From Dehalococcoidia bacterium (GTDB taxonomy: Bacteria > Chloroflexota > Dehalococcoidia > Dehalococcoidales > W498): DNA of 64,000 nt. The notes under the pieces are model-generated. The model did no database searches. It saw only the letters and a program-made list of their open reading frames with translations, and was not told the DNA's origin. The stretch lies in the NCBI GenBank assembly GCA_011170285.1, contig DUEE01000016.1, forward strand, positions 1 to 64,000, written 5' to 3'. Each line of letters opens with the position of its first letter. Position 1 is the first letter of the stretch. A program made the translations under genes and the position numbers. Positions 7,958 to 16,457 of the stretch are shown piece after piece.

Positions 7958-8800
7958 TTAACTGTTATTTGAGTATAGCTCTAAAGCATCATCTTGAGAT
8001 AATTGCTCTGAATACTTCTCTCCCATAGCAATATTTTCCCAACCACCCAACGACTGCACAACTCTAGTTGATAATCCTCTTTTCAGTTGATAGATTGCAA
8101 ACCCACGCCTAAAACAATGTGCATTACAGGTGATACCTGTTTCTTGCTGTAATCTGGTCAACATTGTTTGTATACCACTTCGGTTTAGCTCAAACGTCTC
8201 ATGCTCGCTAAACCATTCTCTCAACATTTCCCCTGTTTCTTTGGTGAATGGTGCTTTTCTTTGCTTATTCCCCTTGCCGATTACCGTAACAGTTCCCCTA
8301 TCCCAATTAAAATCAGTATCTTTAATCCCCACAACTTCGGCTAATCTACACCCACTATCAAAAAGAAACCTTAAAAGACAAGCATCCCTGAGATTACTAA
8401 CGGAACGTATCAGAGTAACCAACTGGTCTTTTGTTATTGCGGGTAGTAGTTTCTTGCTTACCTTTGGTCTATCTACAAGAGTAATAGGATTCTTTAGTAT
8501 CTTCTTTGATTTGAATAACCAGTTACGAAATACCTTCATTGCTCGGTAATAACTGAATTTAGCATTACCACAATTGAGGTTCGTGAGCCAGTCATTGATT
8601 CCCTTTGGAGTTAGTTCAATATCTATAGCACGGTAAAGAATATCTCTGTAGAATTCGAGAGTTCGCATAGATAAACCCTGTCGTCTGCTGGCGAGGAATT
8701 CATCTATCCACTGTTGTTTTGCTTTTGGAGTGCCTAGCTGTAACCCACCAATAGTTAGAAATTCGGTGATTTCTTCGGGTTTCTCTTGAGAGTAAACCAT
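7958..8800 (-). CDS. Tyrosine recombinase / integrase (XerC/D-like)
   Basis: A site-specific recombinase with the full catalytic set: FLFDSGCRLAEVVGI (first Arg), VIGKGNKQRKAPF (beta-hairpin Lys), AHCFRRGFAIY (His-x-x-Arg), LGGWEN (Trp in the HxxR-distal motif) and GEKYSE (nucleophile Tyr). A SAM-like N-terminal DNA-binding region precedes it. The open frame extends to 8908, but those extra codons translate tRNA-Lys, so I place the start at ATG 8800 (about 280 residues); no strong ribosome binding site is visible, and the true start could differ. The gene lies just downstream of the tRNA 3' end in the same direction, the usual position for an integrase whose attachment site is the tRNA. Confidence 0.85.
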   Translation of the reverse strand: MVYSQEKPEEITEFLTIGGLQLGTPKAKQQWIDEFLASRRQGLSMRTLEFYRDILYRAIDIELTPKGINDWLTNLNCGNAKFSYYRAMKVFRNWLFKSKKILKNPITLVDRPKVSKKLLPAITKDQLVTLIRSVSNLRDACLLRFLFDSGCRLAEVVGIKDTDFNWDRGTVTVIGKGNKQRKAPFTKETGEMLREWFSEHETFELNRSGIQTMLTRLQQETGITCNAHCFRRGFAIYQLKRGLSTRVVQSLGGWENIAMGEKYSEQLSQDDALELYSNNS

Positions 8801-8850
8801 AGCTAAAATTTTGTTAACAAAATCATTAACAGAACTAGAGGATTTGAGTG

Positions 8851-8923
8851 TAGGCCGTACAGGTCTCGAACCTGTGACACCCTGATTAAAAGTCAGGTGC
8901 TCTGCCAACTGAGCTAACGGCCC
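8851..8923 (-). tRNA. tRNA-Lys (anticodon TTT)
   Basis: On the minus strand the sequence folds as a standard cloverleaf of 73 nt with discriminator base A. The acceptor stem is GGGCCGT with ACGGCCT (one G-U pair at the end). The D-arm contains TAGCTCAGTTGGCAGAGC; the anticodon stem is CCTGA/TCAGG with loop CTTTTAA, giving TTT; the T-arm is ACAGGTTCGAGACCTGT. CCA is not encoded. It is intact even though an integrase gene adjoins its 3' end, as expected if integration restored the 3' part. Confidence 0.95.
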
Positions 8924-9208
8924 ATATTTAGCTTTGGTGTGCAGTCAAGTTGGTCTTTCGAGGTTTCTGACACCCTGATTTTAGCAAATCGGTGGCAGCA
9001 ACACAAGCAAGCTATAAAAGAGCCAATTTCTTACCGAAACTAAGCCGCTTCCTAGTTAGTGGATTCAGCCAAGGGTTGATGGCAGGTAATTTATCTCCCA
9101 TCGGGATTGCTTCGGATCCAGAAAGATTTCACCTCAATGGGTTGGCTATAACCGATAGGATCCCAAGGTATAGTGATTATCCGCCATATAGAACACAGAA
9201 TTTTCAAA

Positions 9209-9997
9209 CTACTCCTGATTGCCGAAAGACCACATAGCCAGAATGGTCATAGCTACCCCAAACGCTGCCAGCACAGCAACATTATCCCAGATTGACATAG
9301 TATGCCCAAGCAGGTTGATGCCAAAAGGAGAGTCAGCCGATGCTCCCAGCATTACCTGGCGGATTGGGGCGACGCCGTAGGTAGCCGGATTTATCTTCAC
9401 CAAGATGCTCATCCATACAGGCAGATCCTGCAGGGGAAAGAATGCTCCAGATAGGAATACCATTGGAAACATCAGCAGTTGCATCACTGCTGTAAATGCC
9501 TCCATGGATCTGATGCGTGCTGCTAATAGGATGCCCAGCGAGCCCATGGAAGCAGCCAGCAGGAACATCAGCGGCAACAGTGCCAGCACTGTCCATACGG
9601 AAAGGGAGACACCAATCAGGGGAGCGAATATCAGGATTGCGATTCCCTGGAGCAGTGCCACTGTAGCCGCACCCAGTGTCTTCCCCATAGCTACTGAGGC
9701 ACGGCTGATTGGTGCCACTAGCACTTCTTTCAGGAAGCCAAGCTCTCGGTCCCAGACCACAGATATCCCAGCCGAAAACGAGCTCATAAGCACTGTCATT
9801 CCAATAATACCGGGGAACATGAACTGGGCGAAATCCACTCCAGGGACAAGGAAGCCCATCCTAGTACTGAGACCACTGCCAAACACGAACAGAAATAGTA
9901 GAGGGAAGATTAGGGAGCCAATCATACGCATCTTGTCATGCCAGAAACGAAGCAAATCGCGGTACCAGATGATGTACACTCCACGCAGATTATTCAT
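9209..9997 (-). CDS. ABC-2 type exporter permease (DrrB/NodJ-like)
   Basis: A 262-residue inner-membrane protein with six predicted hydrophobic segments (for example MIGSLIFPLLFLFVFGSGLS near the start and MFPMVFLSGAFFPL in the middle). The ABC-2 signature region reads FLSGAFFPLQDLPVWM. It is the membrane half of a DrrAB-type exporter, with the ATPase gene 9 bp upstream in the same direction. Substrates of this family range from drugs to polysaccharides and cannot be predicted here. The RDLLRFWHDKMRM N-terminal cytoplasmic segment is typical. Confidence 0.9.
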   Translation of the reverse strand: MNNLRGVYIIWYRDLLRFWHDKMRMIGSLIFPLLFLFVFGSGLSTRMGFLVPGVDFAQFMFPGIIGMTVLMSSFSAGISVVWDRELGFLKEVLVAPISRASVAMGKTLGAATVALLQGIAILIFAPLIGVSLSVWTVLALLPLMFLLAASMGSLGILLAARIRSMEAFTAVMQLLMFPMVFLSGAFFPLQDLPVWMSILVKINPATYGVAPIRQVMLGASADSPFGINLLGHTMSIWDNVAVLAAFGVAMTILAMWSFGNQE

Positions 9998-10006
9998 TGC
10001 TCCGTC

Positions 10007-10990
10007 CTAACGCCGCCTGCGGCGACTGTGCTGATGAAGCATTGCCTTGAATATATCACTAACCTCCTCCTCCCGCATCTCCCGCCCGGTCAGCTTGAGG
10101 AAGACATCATCTAAGCTTGGGCGGCGCAGACTGACACTCAGTATCTTGGTACCGAACTCCCTGATGAAGGTAGGGAGGAACTCCTCCCCATTGGCTATCT
10201 CAAAGGTGAGACCATTGCTGTCATGCCTAGCATCCATTCGGTAGCAAAGCCTGATCTGTTCGGCGGCTTTATCATCATCGTCAGTTTTCACAGAAATGAT
10301 GTCCTTGCCCACAATCTTCTTAAGCTCCTCTGGGGTATCAATGGCAACGAGCTTACCGTAGTCCATGATAGCAATGCGGTCTGCATTTTCTACCTCATCC
10401 ATATAGTGAGTGGTCAGAAAAATAGTAGTCCCTTCACGCCGTCGCAACTCAAGTATGTATTCCCATATACGGTTGCGCGTTTGTGGGTCTAGCCCCAGTG
10501 TAGGCTCGTCAAGGAATAGCACCTTAGGGTAGTGTAATAAGCCTCTGGCTATCTCCAAACGGCGTTTCATACCTCCAGAATAGGTACGTACTTGGTTATT
10601 GCGCCTATCCCAGAGTTCCACCATCTTGAGCACCTGCTTAATCCTCTGCTCACGAACTGAGGCAGGAACGCTATACACCATGGCATGAAAGTATAAGTTT
10701 TGTAACCCGCTGAGCCGCTCATCAAGGCTGGGGTCTTGAAAGACTAACCCAATTGACTGGCGCACTTGGCTATGCTGGCGCACCACATCAAAGCCATCAA
10801 TGGTAGCTCGTCCTGATGTTGGTTTAGATAGGGTGCACAGGATATTGATAGTAGTAGTCTTTCCCGCGCCATTCGGGCCTAAAAAACCAAAGATTTCCCC
10901 CCGTGCCACACTGAAACTGATGTCATCTACCGCAACGAAGTCACCAAATCTCTTGACTAAGTTTTCTACTTTGATAATGTAATCGGTCAT
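10007..10990 (-). CDS. ABC exporter ATPase (DrrA-like)
   Basis: A 327-residue cytoplasmic ATPase that powers the adjacent permease. Walker A is GPNGAGKTT, the signature is YSGGMKRRLEIARG, Walker B is VLFLDEPTLGLD and the switch histidine is in LTTHYMDE. The C-terminal 90 residues match the daunorubicin-resistance (DrrA) accessory domain, ending with the SLRRPSLDDVFLKLTGRE motif of that subfamily. The extreme C-terminus is arginine-rich. Genes 10990-9209 form a two-gene operon on the minus strand. Confidence 0.92.
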   Translation of the reverse strand: MTDYIIKVENLVKRFGDFVAVDDISFSVARGEIFGFLGPNGAGKTTTINILCTLSKPTSGRATIDGFDVVRQHSQVRQSIGLVFQDPSLDERLSGLQNLYFHAMVYSVPASVREQRIKQVLKMVELWDRRNNQVRTYSGGMKRRLEIARGLLHYPKVLFLDEPTLGLDPQTRNRIWEYILELRRREGTTIFLTTHYMDEVENADRIAIMDYGKLVAIDTPEELKKIVGKDIISVKTDDDDKAAEQIRLCYRMDARHDSNGLTFEIANGEEFLPTFIREFGTKILSVSLRRPSLDDVFLKLTGREMREEEVSDIFKAMLHQHSRRRRR

Positions 10991-11452
10991 ACTATTCTAA
11001 AGGATAATACTAGTTAAGTGATAGTCGTTAGTGGTTGGTGTATTGGGCAACCTAATTGGATACAAATTTAACCCCATTTAATATTATAGCATTTTAGTCT
11101 CATTGTTGTTAACAAGCCGAATGACAGTATTTAAGGATATTAGGTCAGGATGTGTTTCGGTAGAAGTCTGGAAGTTTATTTTCCGTTAGTCACTATCTAT
11201 TCTCTAATCGGTAAGCAAGTATATTTAACGCTCAATGGCTGTGGACTATTGACAAATCAAACCCGTTTAATTACTCTTTGATTAAATAGTATTGAAAAAC
11301 TTATGGTATATTTGGTTTCGTTCAGATTAAGTTCTTGGAGTAGTGAAAGAAAACCAATGAAAGGAGGTGAGGTATTACTAATCACACAATGGGTACAATA
11401 TTATAATTTTGAGTATGAGAATAGGGGATATGTTAAAAAAGGAGAATAGAAT
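10991..11452. other. Divergent promoter region between ABC exporter and peptide importer
   Basis: About 460 bp of AT-rich DNA between divergent operons. A TTGACA at about 11252 and other promoter-like boxes are present, but none has a good -10 at 16-18 bp. GGAGGTGAGG near 11365 resembles a ribosome binding site but leads to no long frame. The actual ribosome binding site of the next gene is AAAGGAG, just before ATG 11453. No structured RNA was recognised. Confidence 0.4.
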
Positions 11453-13222
11453 ATGAAACAAAAAAGGGTGGGGAAGTTCTGGTTTGTTGTGGTGGCATTA
11501 ATTCTCGTCTCTATGTTAATACCGGCATGTGCTGTGGAAGAAGAAGAAGAAGAAGAACCAGCGATTAAGAACCCTAGTACCTTCATCATAGCAGACATTG
11601 CCGATGTTGATTCTTTGGATCCTGCTTATGGCTACGATACAGCCAGCGGTGAGATAGTGAATGCCATCTACGAACCTCTAGTTTGGTGTGATGGCGAAAG
11701 CACCTCTGACTTCGTTCCTGTACTGGCTACCGAGTGGACTGTCTCCGAAGATGGTAAGACATACCGGTTCAAAATTAGAGAGGGGGTCAAATTCCACAAC
11801 GGCAATGATTTAACCCCTGAGGATGTGGAATACTCCTTTGAGAGGGGTATGGTCCAAGACTATAGTGGTGGACCACAATGGATGTTTTTTGAACCACTCT
11901 TTGGCCCTCCAGCCTGGACTTCCAGAACTGATGATGGGTTGCTTCCACTAGAGGAAATGACGAGTAAAGTTGAGGTGGACGGTCAGTGGGTTCAATTCAA
12001 CCTTGCTGTCGCCTATGAACCTTTTATACAGATTCTTGCTGGTTGTTGGGGTTCAATTGTTGATAAGGAGTGGTGTATTGAGAGCGGTGACTGGGACGGA
12101 ACTCAAGAATCATATGAAGCCCTTAATGACCCTGCAGTCGGTAGTGAACCACTCCATGCGATAGCCAACGGCACTGGTCCCTATATGCTAGAGCGTTGGG
12201 AACGAGGGGTTGAGATATCGCTAGTGCGGAATGACAACTACTGGGGCGGACCAGTTAGTTTTGAGCGGGTAATTAACAAGAGAGTTGATGAGTGGACGAC
12301 AAGAAAACTCATGTTAGAAGCTGGTGATGCTGACTGGGTATTCATCCTCCAAGCATACTATGGTGAGCTTGAGGGTGTAGAAGGAATTAAAGTCTATGAA
12401 AATCTACCCAACTTACAGGCCGATGCTTTCTTCTTCCAATTTGACATCACCCCTGAGAGTGCCTTTGTTGGTAGCGGACAGTTGGACGGCAATGGTATCC
12501 CGCTCGATTTCTTCAATGATATTAACGTAAGAAAAGGCTTTACCTACGCCTTCGATTGGGATGCACTCATTGAAGACGGTATGCAAGGTATTGGCCAACA
12601 AATACCTTCTCCGATAGTCGAAGGATTAGCCTACTACAACCCTGACTTGCCAATGTATAGCCACGACTCAGCCAAGGCGGAAGAATACTTAAGGGCAGCC
12701 TGGGATGGACAGGTCTGGGAGAATGGCTTCAGCTTTACCGTAGCTTACAATGAAGGAAATCTGAGGCGTAAGACTGCTTGTGAAATTCTACAGAAGAGCC
12801 TGTTTGAAATTAACCCCAAGTTCAGAATAGGTATCCAAGTCATGATGTGGCCAACGATTCTTAGTGATTTTAGAGCTGGCTTGTTGCCTATGTACTTGGT
12901 TGGTTGGGTAGCCGACTATCCTGATGCCCACAACTTCGTCCATCCATTCATGAGCAGTGGTGGTGCCTGGGCTGCGCATCAGAATTACGATAACCCTGAG
13001 GTAGATGCCCTTATTGAGCAAGGCATTCTCGCAACTGATCCGGCTGAAAGACAAGCAATCTACGACCGACTGGCAGAGATCTATTATGAAGACGCACCAG
13101 GCATCATGTTAGCTCAGATTATAGAGAACCGTTACTTCCGCGATTGGGTTCAAGGTTTTGTTTTCAACCCAATGGACCCCTCCGATGTTGGTCATTATAA
13201 CACGTTGAGCAAGGGATATTGA
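11453..13222 (+). CDS. Peptide/nickel-type ABC transporter substrate-binding lipoprotein (SBP family 5)
   Basis: A 589-residue family 5 solute-binding protein (DppA/OppA type). The signal peptide ends in a lipobox IPAC with Cys26; it is followed by an unusual run of seven glutamates (residues 29-35), probably a flexible acidic tether. SLDPAYGYDTASGEIVNAIY and TYRFKIREGVKFHNG are the family's N-terminal signature; the C-terminal lobe includes DPAERQAIYDRLAEIYYEDA. It captures peptides or similar ligands outside the membrane and delivers them to the permeases encoded downstream. It begins the five-gene importer operon, with a terminator hairpin between it and the permeases. Confidence 0.93.
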   Translation: MKQKRVGKFWFVVVALILVSMLIPACAVEEEEEEEPAIKNPSTFIIADIADVDSLDPAYGYDTASGEIVNAIYEPLVWCDGESTSDFVPVLATEWTVSEDGKTYRFKIREGVKFHNGNDLTPEDVEYSFERGMVQDYSGGPQWMFFEPLFGPPAWTSRTDDGLLPLEEMTSKVEVDGQWVQFNLAVAYEPFIQILAGCWGSIVDKEWCIESGDWDGTQESYEALNDPAVGSEPLHAIANGTGPYMLERWERGVEISLVRNDNYWGGPVSFERVINKRVDEWTTRKLMLEAGDADWVFILQAYYGELEGVEGIKVYENLPNLQADAFFFQFDITPESAFVGSGQLDGNGIPLDFFNDINVRKGFTYAFDWDALIEDGMQGIGQQIPSPIVEGLAYYNPDLPMYSHDSAKAEEYLRAAWDGQVWENGFSFTVAYNEGNLRRKTACEILQKSLFEINPKFRIGIQVMMWPTILSDFRAGLLPMYLVGWVADYPDAHNFVHPFMSSGGAWAAHQNYDNPEVDALIEQGILATDPAERQAIYDRLAEIYYEDAPGIMLAQIIENRYFRDWVQGFVFNPMDPSDVGHYNTLSKGY

Positions 13223-13292
13223 CAATGAAGTGGACACGGCAAGACAAAATGAGTTAACATCAGGTTGATTACGAGCATGTCTACTCATAATT

Positions 13293-13332
13293 AAAGGAGA
13301 GCCCCCGGTCTTGGAAACGGGGGCTTTCCTTT
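13293..13332 (+). terminator. Strong hairpin between binding-protein and permease genes
   Basis: AAAGGAGAGCCCCCG at 13293-13307 pairs with CGGGGGCTTTCCTTT at 13318-13332 (15 bp with one G-U), with a 10-nt loop. The T-rich right arm gives it terminator character. Its position after the binding-protein gene but before the permease gene suggests partial termination or mRNA 3'-end protection, giving more binding protein than permease. Confidence 0.75.
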
Positions 13333-13356
13333 ACAGGATATATAGGAGAGTTCCTC

Positions 13357-14403
13357 TTGGAATTTCGGGCTTATGTAGTTCGCCGGTTATTTCTCATTAT
13401 TCCAGTTCTATTTGGAGTGAGCCTGTTAATATTTGGCGTATTGCAGCTATTCTCACCAGTAGAAAGAGCTTCTCTTTATGTCACCGACCCCAGACAGCTT
13501 GCCCACCTCGATCATATAATTGAGCTCTACGGTCTTGACCAGCCAGTATGGACACAGTATGGGACCTGGATTAACCAGGTGATACACGGCAATCTAGGTT
13601 GGTCCAAGGTCGTCTCTATGCCGGTGATTGATGCCATGGCAAATTTTCTCCCAGCTACCCTGGAACTAGCTCTATTTGCGGCACCCCTTATTATCGTCGG
13701 TGGTATCTTCCTGGGCAGTAAGGCGGCTGCCCATAAGGACAAGATGGCTGACCATGCTACCCGGCTAGCGGCTATTATCGGCTGGTCTCTACCCACCTTC
13801 TGGCTCGGTCTTATGCTGCTCATGGTCTTTTACGGCTATTTCTCTGGCTTACTGCCGCCCGAGAGGCTCAGTACCCAGATGAACGTCTTGGTGCATTCTG
13901 GGAGCTTCATCCAATATACTGGTCTTCATGTGATTGATGCTATTTTAAACGGGAACGTCCCGGTTTTGCTGGATAGTCTGAGGCACCTGGTTTTGCCAGT
14001 AATAACCCTCACCGTAGTTAACCTGGCTTTTATCATGCGCCTAATGCGTTCCAGCATGCTTGAGTCATTGGGCAAGGGTTACATCCTTACCGCCCGAGCC
14101 AAGGGTCTGGATGAAAACACAGTGGTCAAAAAACATGCCCGAAGAAACGCCATGATTCCAGTGCTTACCGTTTCTGGTTATATTTTCGCAGCTATTGTAA
14201 ATGGTGTGGTCATAACCGAGACCATTTTTAACTACAAAGGGCTTGGTTGGTGGGCTTGGCAGTCGGCTGTTCATTTAGATATTCCGTCCGTCTTAGGTTT
14301 TGCCTTATTTAACGGGATTCTCTTTGTCCTCACCAACTTAGTAGTTGACCTGCTTTATGCCCGAATAGACCCTCGGGTAAGATTGGGGGAGCAGGCAAGA
14401 TGA
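13357..14403 (+). CDS. dppB: Dipeptide/oligopeptide ABC transporter permease (DppB-like)
   Basis: A 348-residue inner-membrane permease of the BPD_transp_1 family. It starts from TTG 13357 with AGGAGAG upstream; MEFRAYVVRRLFLIIPVLFG is the typical DppB/OppB start. The cytoplasmic EAA loop, which docks on the ATPases, reads ARAKGLDENTVVKKHARRNA. The C-terminus ends with the usual NLVVDLLYARIDPRVR. The last 4 bp overlap the next permease (ATGA). Confidence 0.92.
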   Translation: MEFRAYVVRRLFLIIPVLFGVSLLIFGVLQLFSPVERASLYVTDPRQLAHLDHIIELYGLDQPVWTQYGTWINQVIHGNLGWSKVVSMPVIDAMANFLPATLELALFAAPLIIVGGIFLGSKAAAHKDKMADHATRLAAIIGWSLPTFWLGLMLLMVFYGYFSGLLPPERLSTQMNVLVHSGSFIQYTGLHVIDAILNGNVPVLLDSLRHLVLPVITLTVVNLAFIMRLMRSSMLESLGKGYILTARAKGLDENTVVKKHARRNAMIPVLTVSGYIFAAIVNGVVITETIFNYKGLGWWAWQSAVHLDIPSVLGFALFNGILFVLTNLVVDLLYARIDPRVRLGEQAR

Positions 14404-15287
14404 CAGAGCTAAGATTTTGGCTGTATCAGGCGCGTAAGAATCCGCTGTCACTTGTCGGGATAGCTATTGTTCTTATCTTTGTTATTATCGCTATCCTGGC
14501 TCCATTTCTGGCGCCACCTCCCGAGGGGCATATTGATGCCTATCAGATACCCAGAGACGGTTATTCGCCTACACCCAAACCTCCTAGCCAGGAATATAAA
14601 TTTGGCACCACCCAGGGTCAATACGATATCTTTTATGGGGTTATCTGGGGTACACGCTCCGCTTTTAAAGTAGGCTTACTTGTAATCGGAATGGTGCTGG
14701 TTATAGGCATCCTGCTAGGTAGTATTGCCGGATACTTTGGGGGCTTAGTGGACGAAATCATTATGCGGATAACTGATATATTTATGGCTTTCCCTCCCTT
14801 GATACTGGCTATGGCTATAACTGTGGCTCTCGGACCCAGCTTGAATAGCGTGATTATCGCTCTCACCCTTGTTTCCTGGCCAATCTATACCCGACTCATC
14901 AGGGGGGATATCCTGACGGTCAGAGAAGAAGACTATGTGGAGGCGGCCAGAGGAGTAGGCAGCTCACACCTCAGAATAATCGCCAGACACATACTGCCCA
15001 ATTCTATCTATCCTACTTTAATTATGGCTTCTCTAGACATCGGGGCTGTTGTTCTATCTGCCGCCGCCTTGAGCTTCTTGGGCTTGGGGGCACCGGAGGG
15101 CTATGCTGACTGGGGACAGATGATACAGTTCTCCAGAAACTGGATTGTAGGACCACCCGGTAACCCCCTAGCTTACTGGTATACGGTTACTATTCCTGGT
15201 TTGTTTATCCTTTTCTTTGTACTAGGGTGGAATCTCCTGGGTGATGCCTTCCGAGATATTCTTGACCCCAGGTTAGCCAAGAGATAG
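14400..15287 (+). CDS. dppC: Dipeptide/oligopeptide ABC transporter permease (DppC-like)
   Basis: A 295-residue second permease of the importer. An N-terminal membrane segment (GIAIVLIFVIIAILAPFLAP) is followed by an external loop and the five-helix core. The EAA motif is EAARGVGSSHLRIIARHILP. The C-terminus, FRDILDPRLAKR, matches the usual DppC ending. The start overlaps the stop of dppB, implying translational coupling; the first ATPase gene follows 2 bp after the stop. Confidence 0.92.
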   Translation: MTELRFWLYQARKNPLSLVGIAIVLIFVIIAILAPFLAPPPEGHIDAYQIPRDGYSPTPKPPSQEYKFGTTQGQYDIFYGVIWGTRSAFKVGLLVIGMVLVIGILLGSIAGYFGGLVDEIIMRITDIFMAFPPLILAMAITVALGPSLNSVIIALTLVSWPIYTRLIRGDILTVREEDYVEAARGVGSSHLRIIARHILPNSIYPTLIMASLDIGAVVLSAAALSFLGLGAPEGYADWGQMIQFSRNWIVGPPGNPLAYWYTVTIPGLFILFFVLGWNLLGDAFRDILDPRLAKR

Positions 15288-15289
15288 CT

Positions 15290-16447
15290 ATGGATGAATT
15301 ACTGAGAATCAGAGGGTTGACGGTTAGGTTTTATACTTATGACGGCGTGGTTCAAGCGCTAGAGAATGTTGACCTTGATATCAACCAAAAAGAGACCTTT
15401 GGACTGGTCGGAGAGACAGGGTGCGGCAAGACACTAACCGCATTATCCATTCTGCGGTTAATCCCACCCCCGGGGCGGATAGAATGTGGCAGTATCTGCT
15501 TCAATATTGATGATGAAAACGAGCCGGTGGACCTTTTGACCATAAGCGAAGACGGAATCAGGGCAATTCGGGGTAGCAAAATATCAATGGTATTTCAGGA
15601 ACCGAGTGCAGCGCTGAACCCTGTCTATACCATAGGTGACCAAATTTCAGAAGTAATACTCCTTCACCGGCGGCAGGAACTTGGGCAGAGGGCTCTGGAA
15701 GCGGTGAATGCATTACTGGCGGAAACACCGGGATTTATTAGCACTTTAGCTAGACCTATATGGTTAATGGAGAGGAAGCTTTACCAACAGGTTATCCAAG
15801 CCCCGAGCTCATTATGGCTAACAATTATTAGCCGTATTTTTCTGGTAAAAAGATTATTGTGGCGACTCAAGGACGAGGCTCAAAAAATTACCATCAGCGT
15901 GTTGGGAGAGGTGGAAATACCAGACCCGCAAAGACTAACTCGGCAATATCCTCACCAGTTGAGTGGTGGTATGGAACAGCGCGCCGTCATAGCCATGGCT
16001 CTGGCTTGTTCCCCCAAGTTTCTTATCGCTGATGAGCCGACCACATCTCTTGATGTAACTATTCAAGCTCAGATTCTGGAGTTGCTAAACCGATTAAAGG
16101 TTGAGTGGGAATCGTCTATCCTTTATATCACCCACGATTTGGGTGTAGCCGCTGAAATATGTGATAGAGTTGGCGTAATGTATGCTGGCAGTCTTTGCGA
16201 GATAGCTAAGGTGGATGACCTGTATGCCAATCCATTGCACCCTTATACCAAGGCTCTGCTGGCGGCTGTTCCTAAACTTGGCGAAGAGCCACATTCTATA
16301 GGAGGGAGTGTGCCGGATCCACTTGAACCACCTCCAGGATGCCGTTTTCACCCCAGGTGTTCTAGTGCTATGGAGAAATGTCGGGAACAGGTTCCCCTAA
16401 TGCGTGAACTAGCACCGGGGCATTTTGTAGCCTGCTATATGTACTAG
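15290..16447 (+). CDS. dppD: Peptide ABC transporter ATPase (DppD-like) with internal insertion
   Basis: A 385-residue ATPase of the importer. Walker A is GETGCGKT, the Q-loop is MVFQEPSAALNP, the signature is LSGGMEQR, Walker B is FLIADEPTTSLD, and the oligopeptide-ATPase C-terminal cysteine motif is PPGCRFHPRCSSAMEKC. Between the Q-loop and the signature it carries about 60 residues more than ordinary DppD (around residues 125-200, including LARPIWLMERKLYQQ and IISRIFLVKRLL), which look helical and partly hydrophobic. Typical family length is about 325. The rest of the fold appears intact. Confidence 0.92.
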   Translation: MDELLRIRGLTVRFYTYDGVVQALENVDLDINQKETFGLVGETGCGKTLTALSILRLIPPPGRIECGSICFNIDDENEPVDLLTISEDGIRAIRGSKISMVFQEPSAALNPVYTIGDQISEVILLHRRQELGQRALEAVNALLAETPGFISTLARPIWLMERKLYQQVIQAPSSLWLTIISRIFLVKRLLWRLKDEAQKITISVLGEVEIPDPQRLTRQYPHQLSGGMEQRAVIAMALACSPKFLIADEPTTSLDVTIQAQILELLNRLKVEWESSILYITHDLGVAAEICDRVGVMYAGSLCEIAKVDDLYANPLHPYTKALLAAVPKLGEEPHSIGGSVPDPLEPPPGCRFHPRCSSAMEKCREQVPLMRELAPGHFVACYMY

Positions 16448-16457
16448 GGAGAAAATA

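Noticed and set aside
8801-8908. N-terminal extension of the integrase frame up to 8908.
   Set aside because: These codons translate the tRNA-Lys sequence and its flank; the integrase more likely starts at ATG 8800.
8968-8980. 13-bp TGACACCCTGATT identical to part of tRNA-Lys (8875-8887), as a possible attachment-site copy.
   Set aside because: It lies on the 5' side of the tRNA, whereas the integrase and any element extend from the 3' side; the spacing of 93 bp encloses the tRNA 5' half, so it does not make sense as an element end.
8992-9237. Plus-strand frame of 81 codons.
   Set aside because: No ribosome binding site, overlaps the ABC permease 3' end, and the composition looks random.
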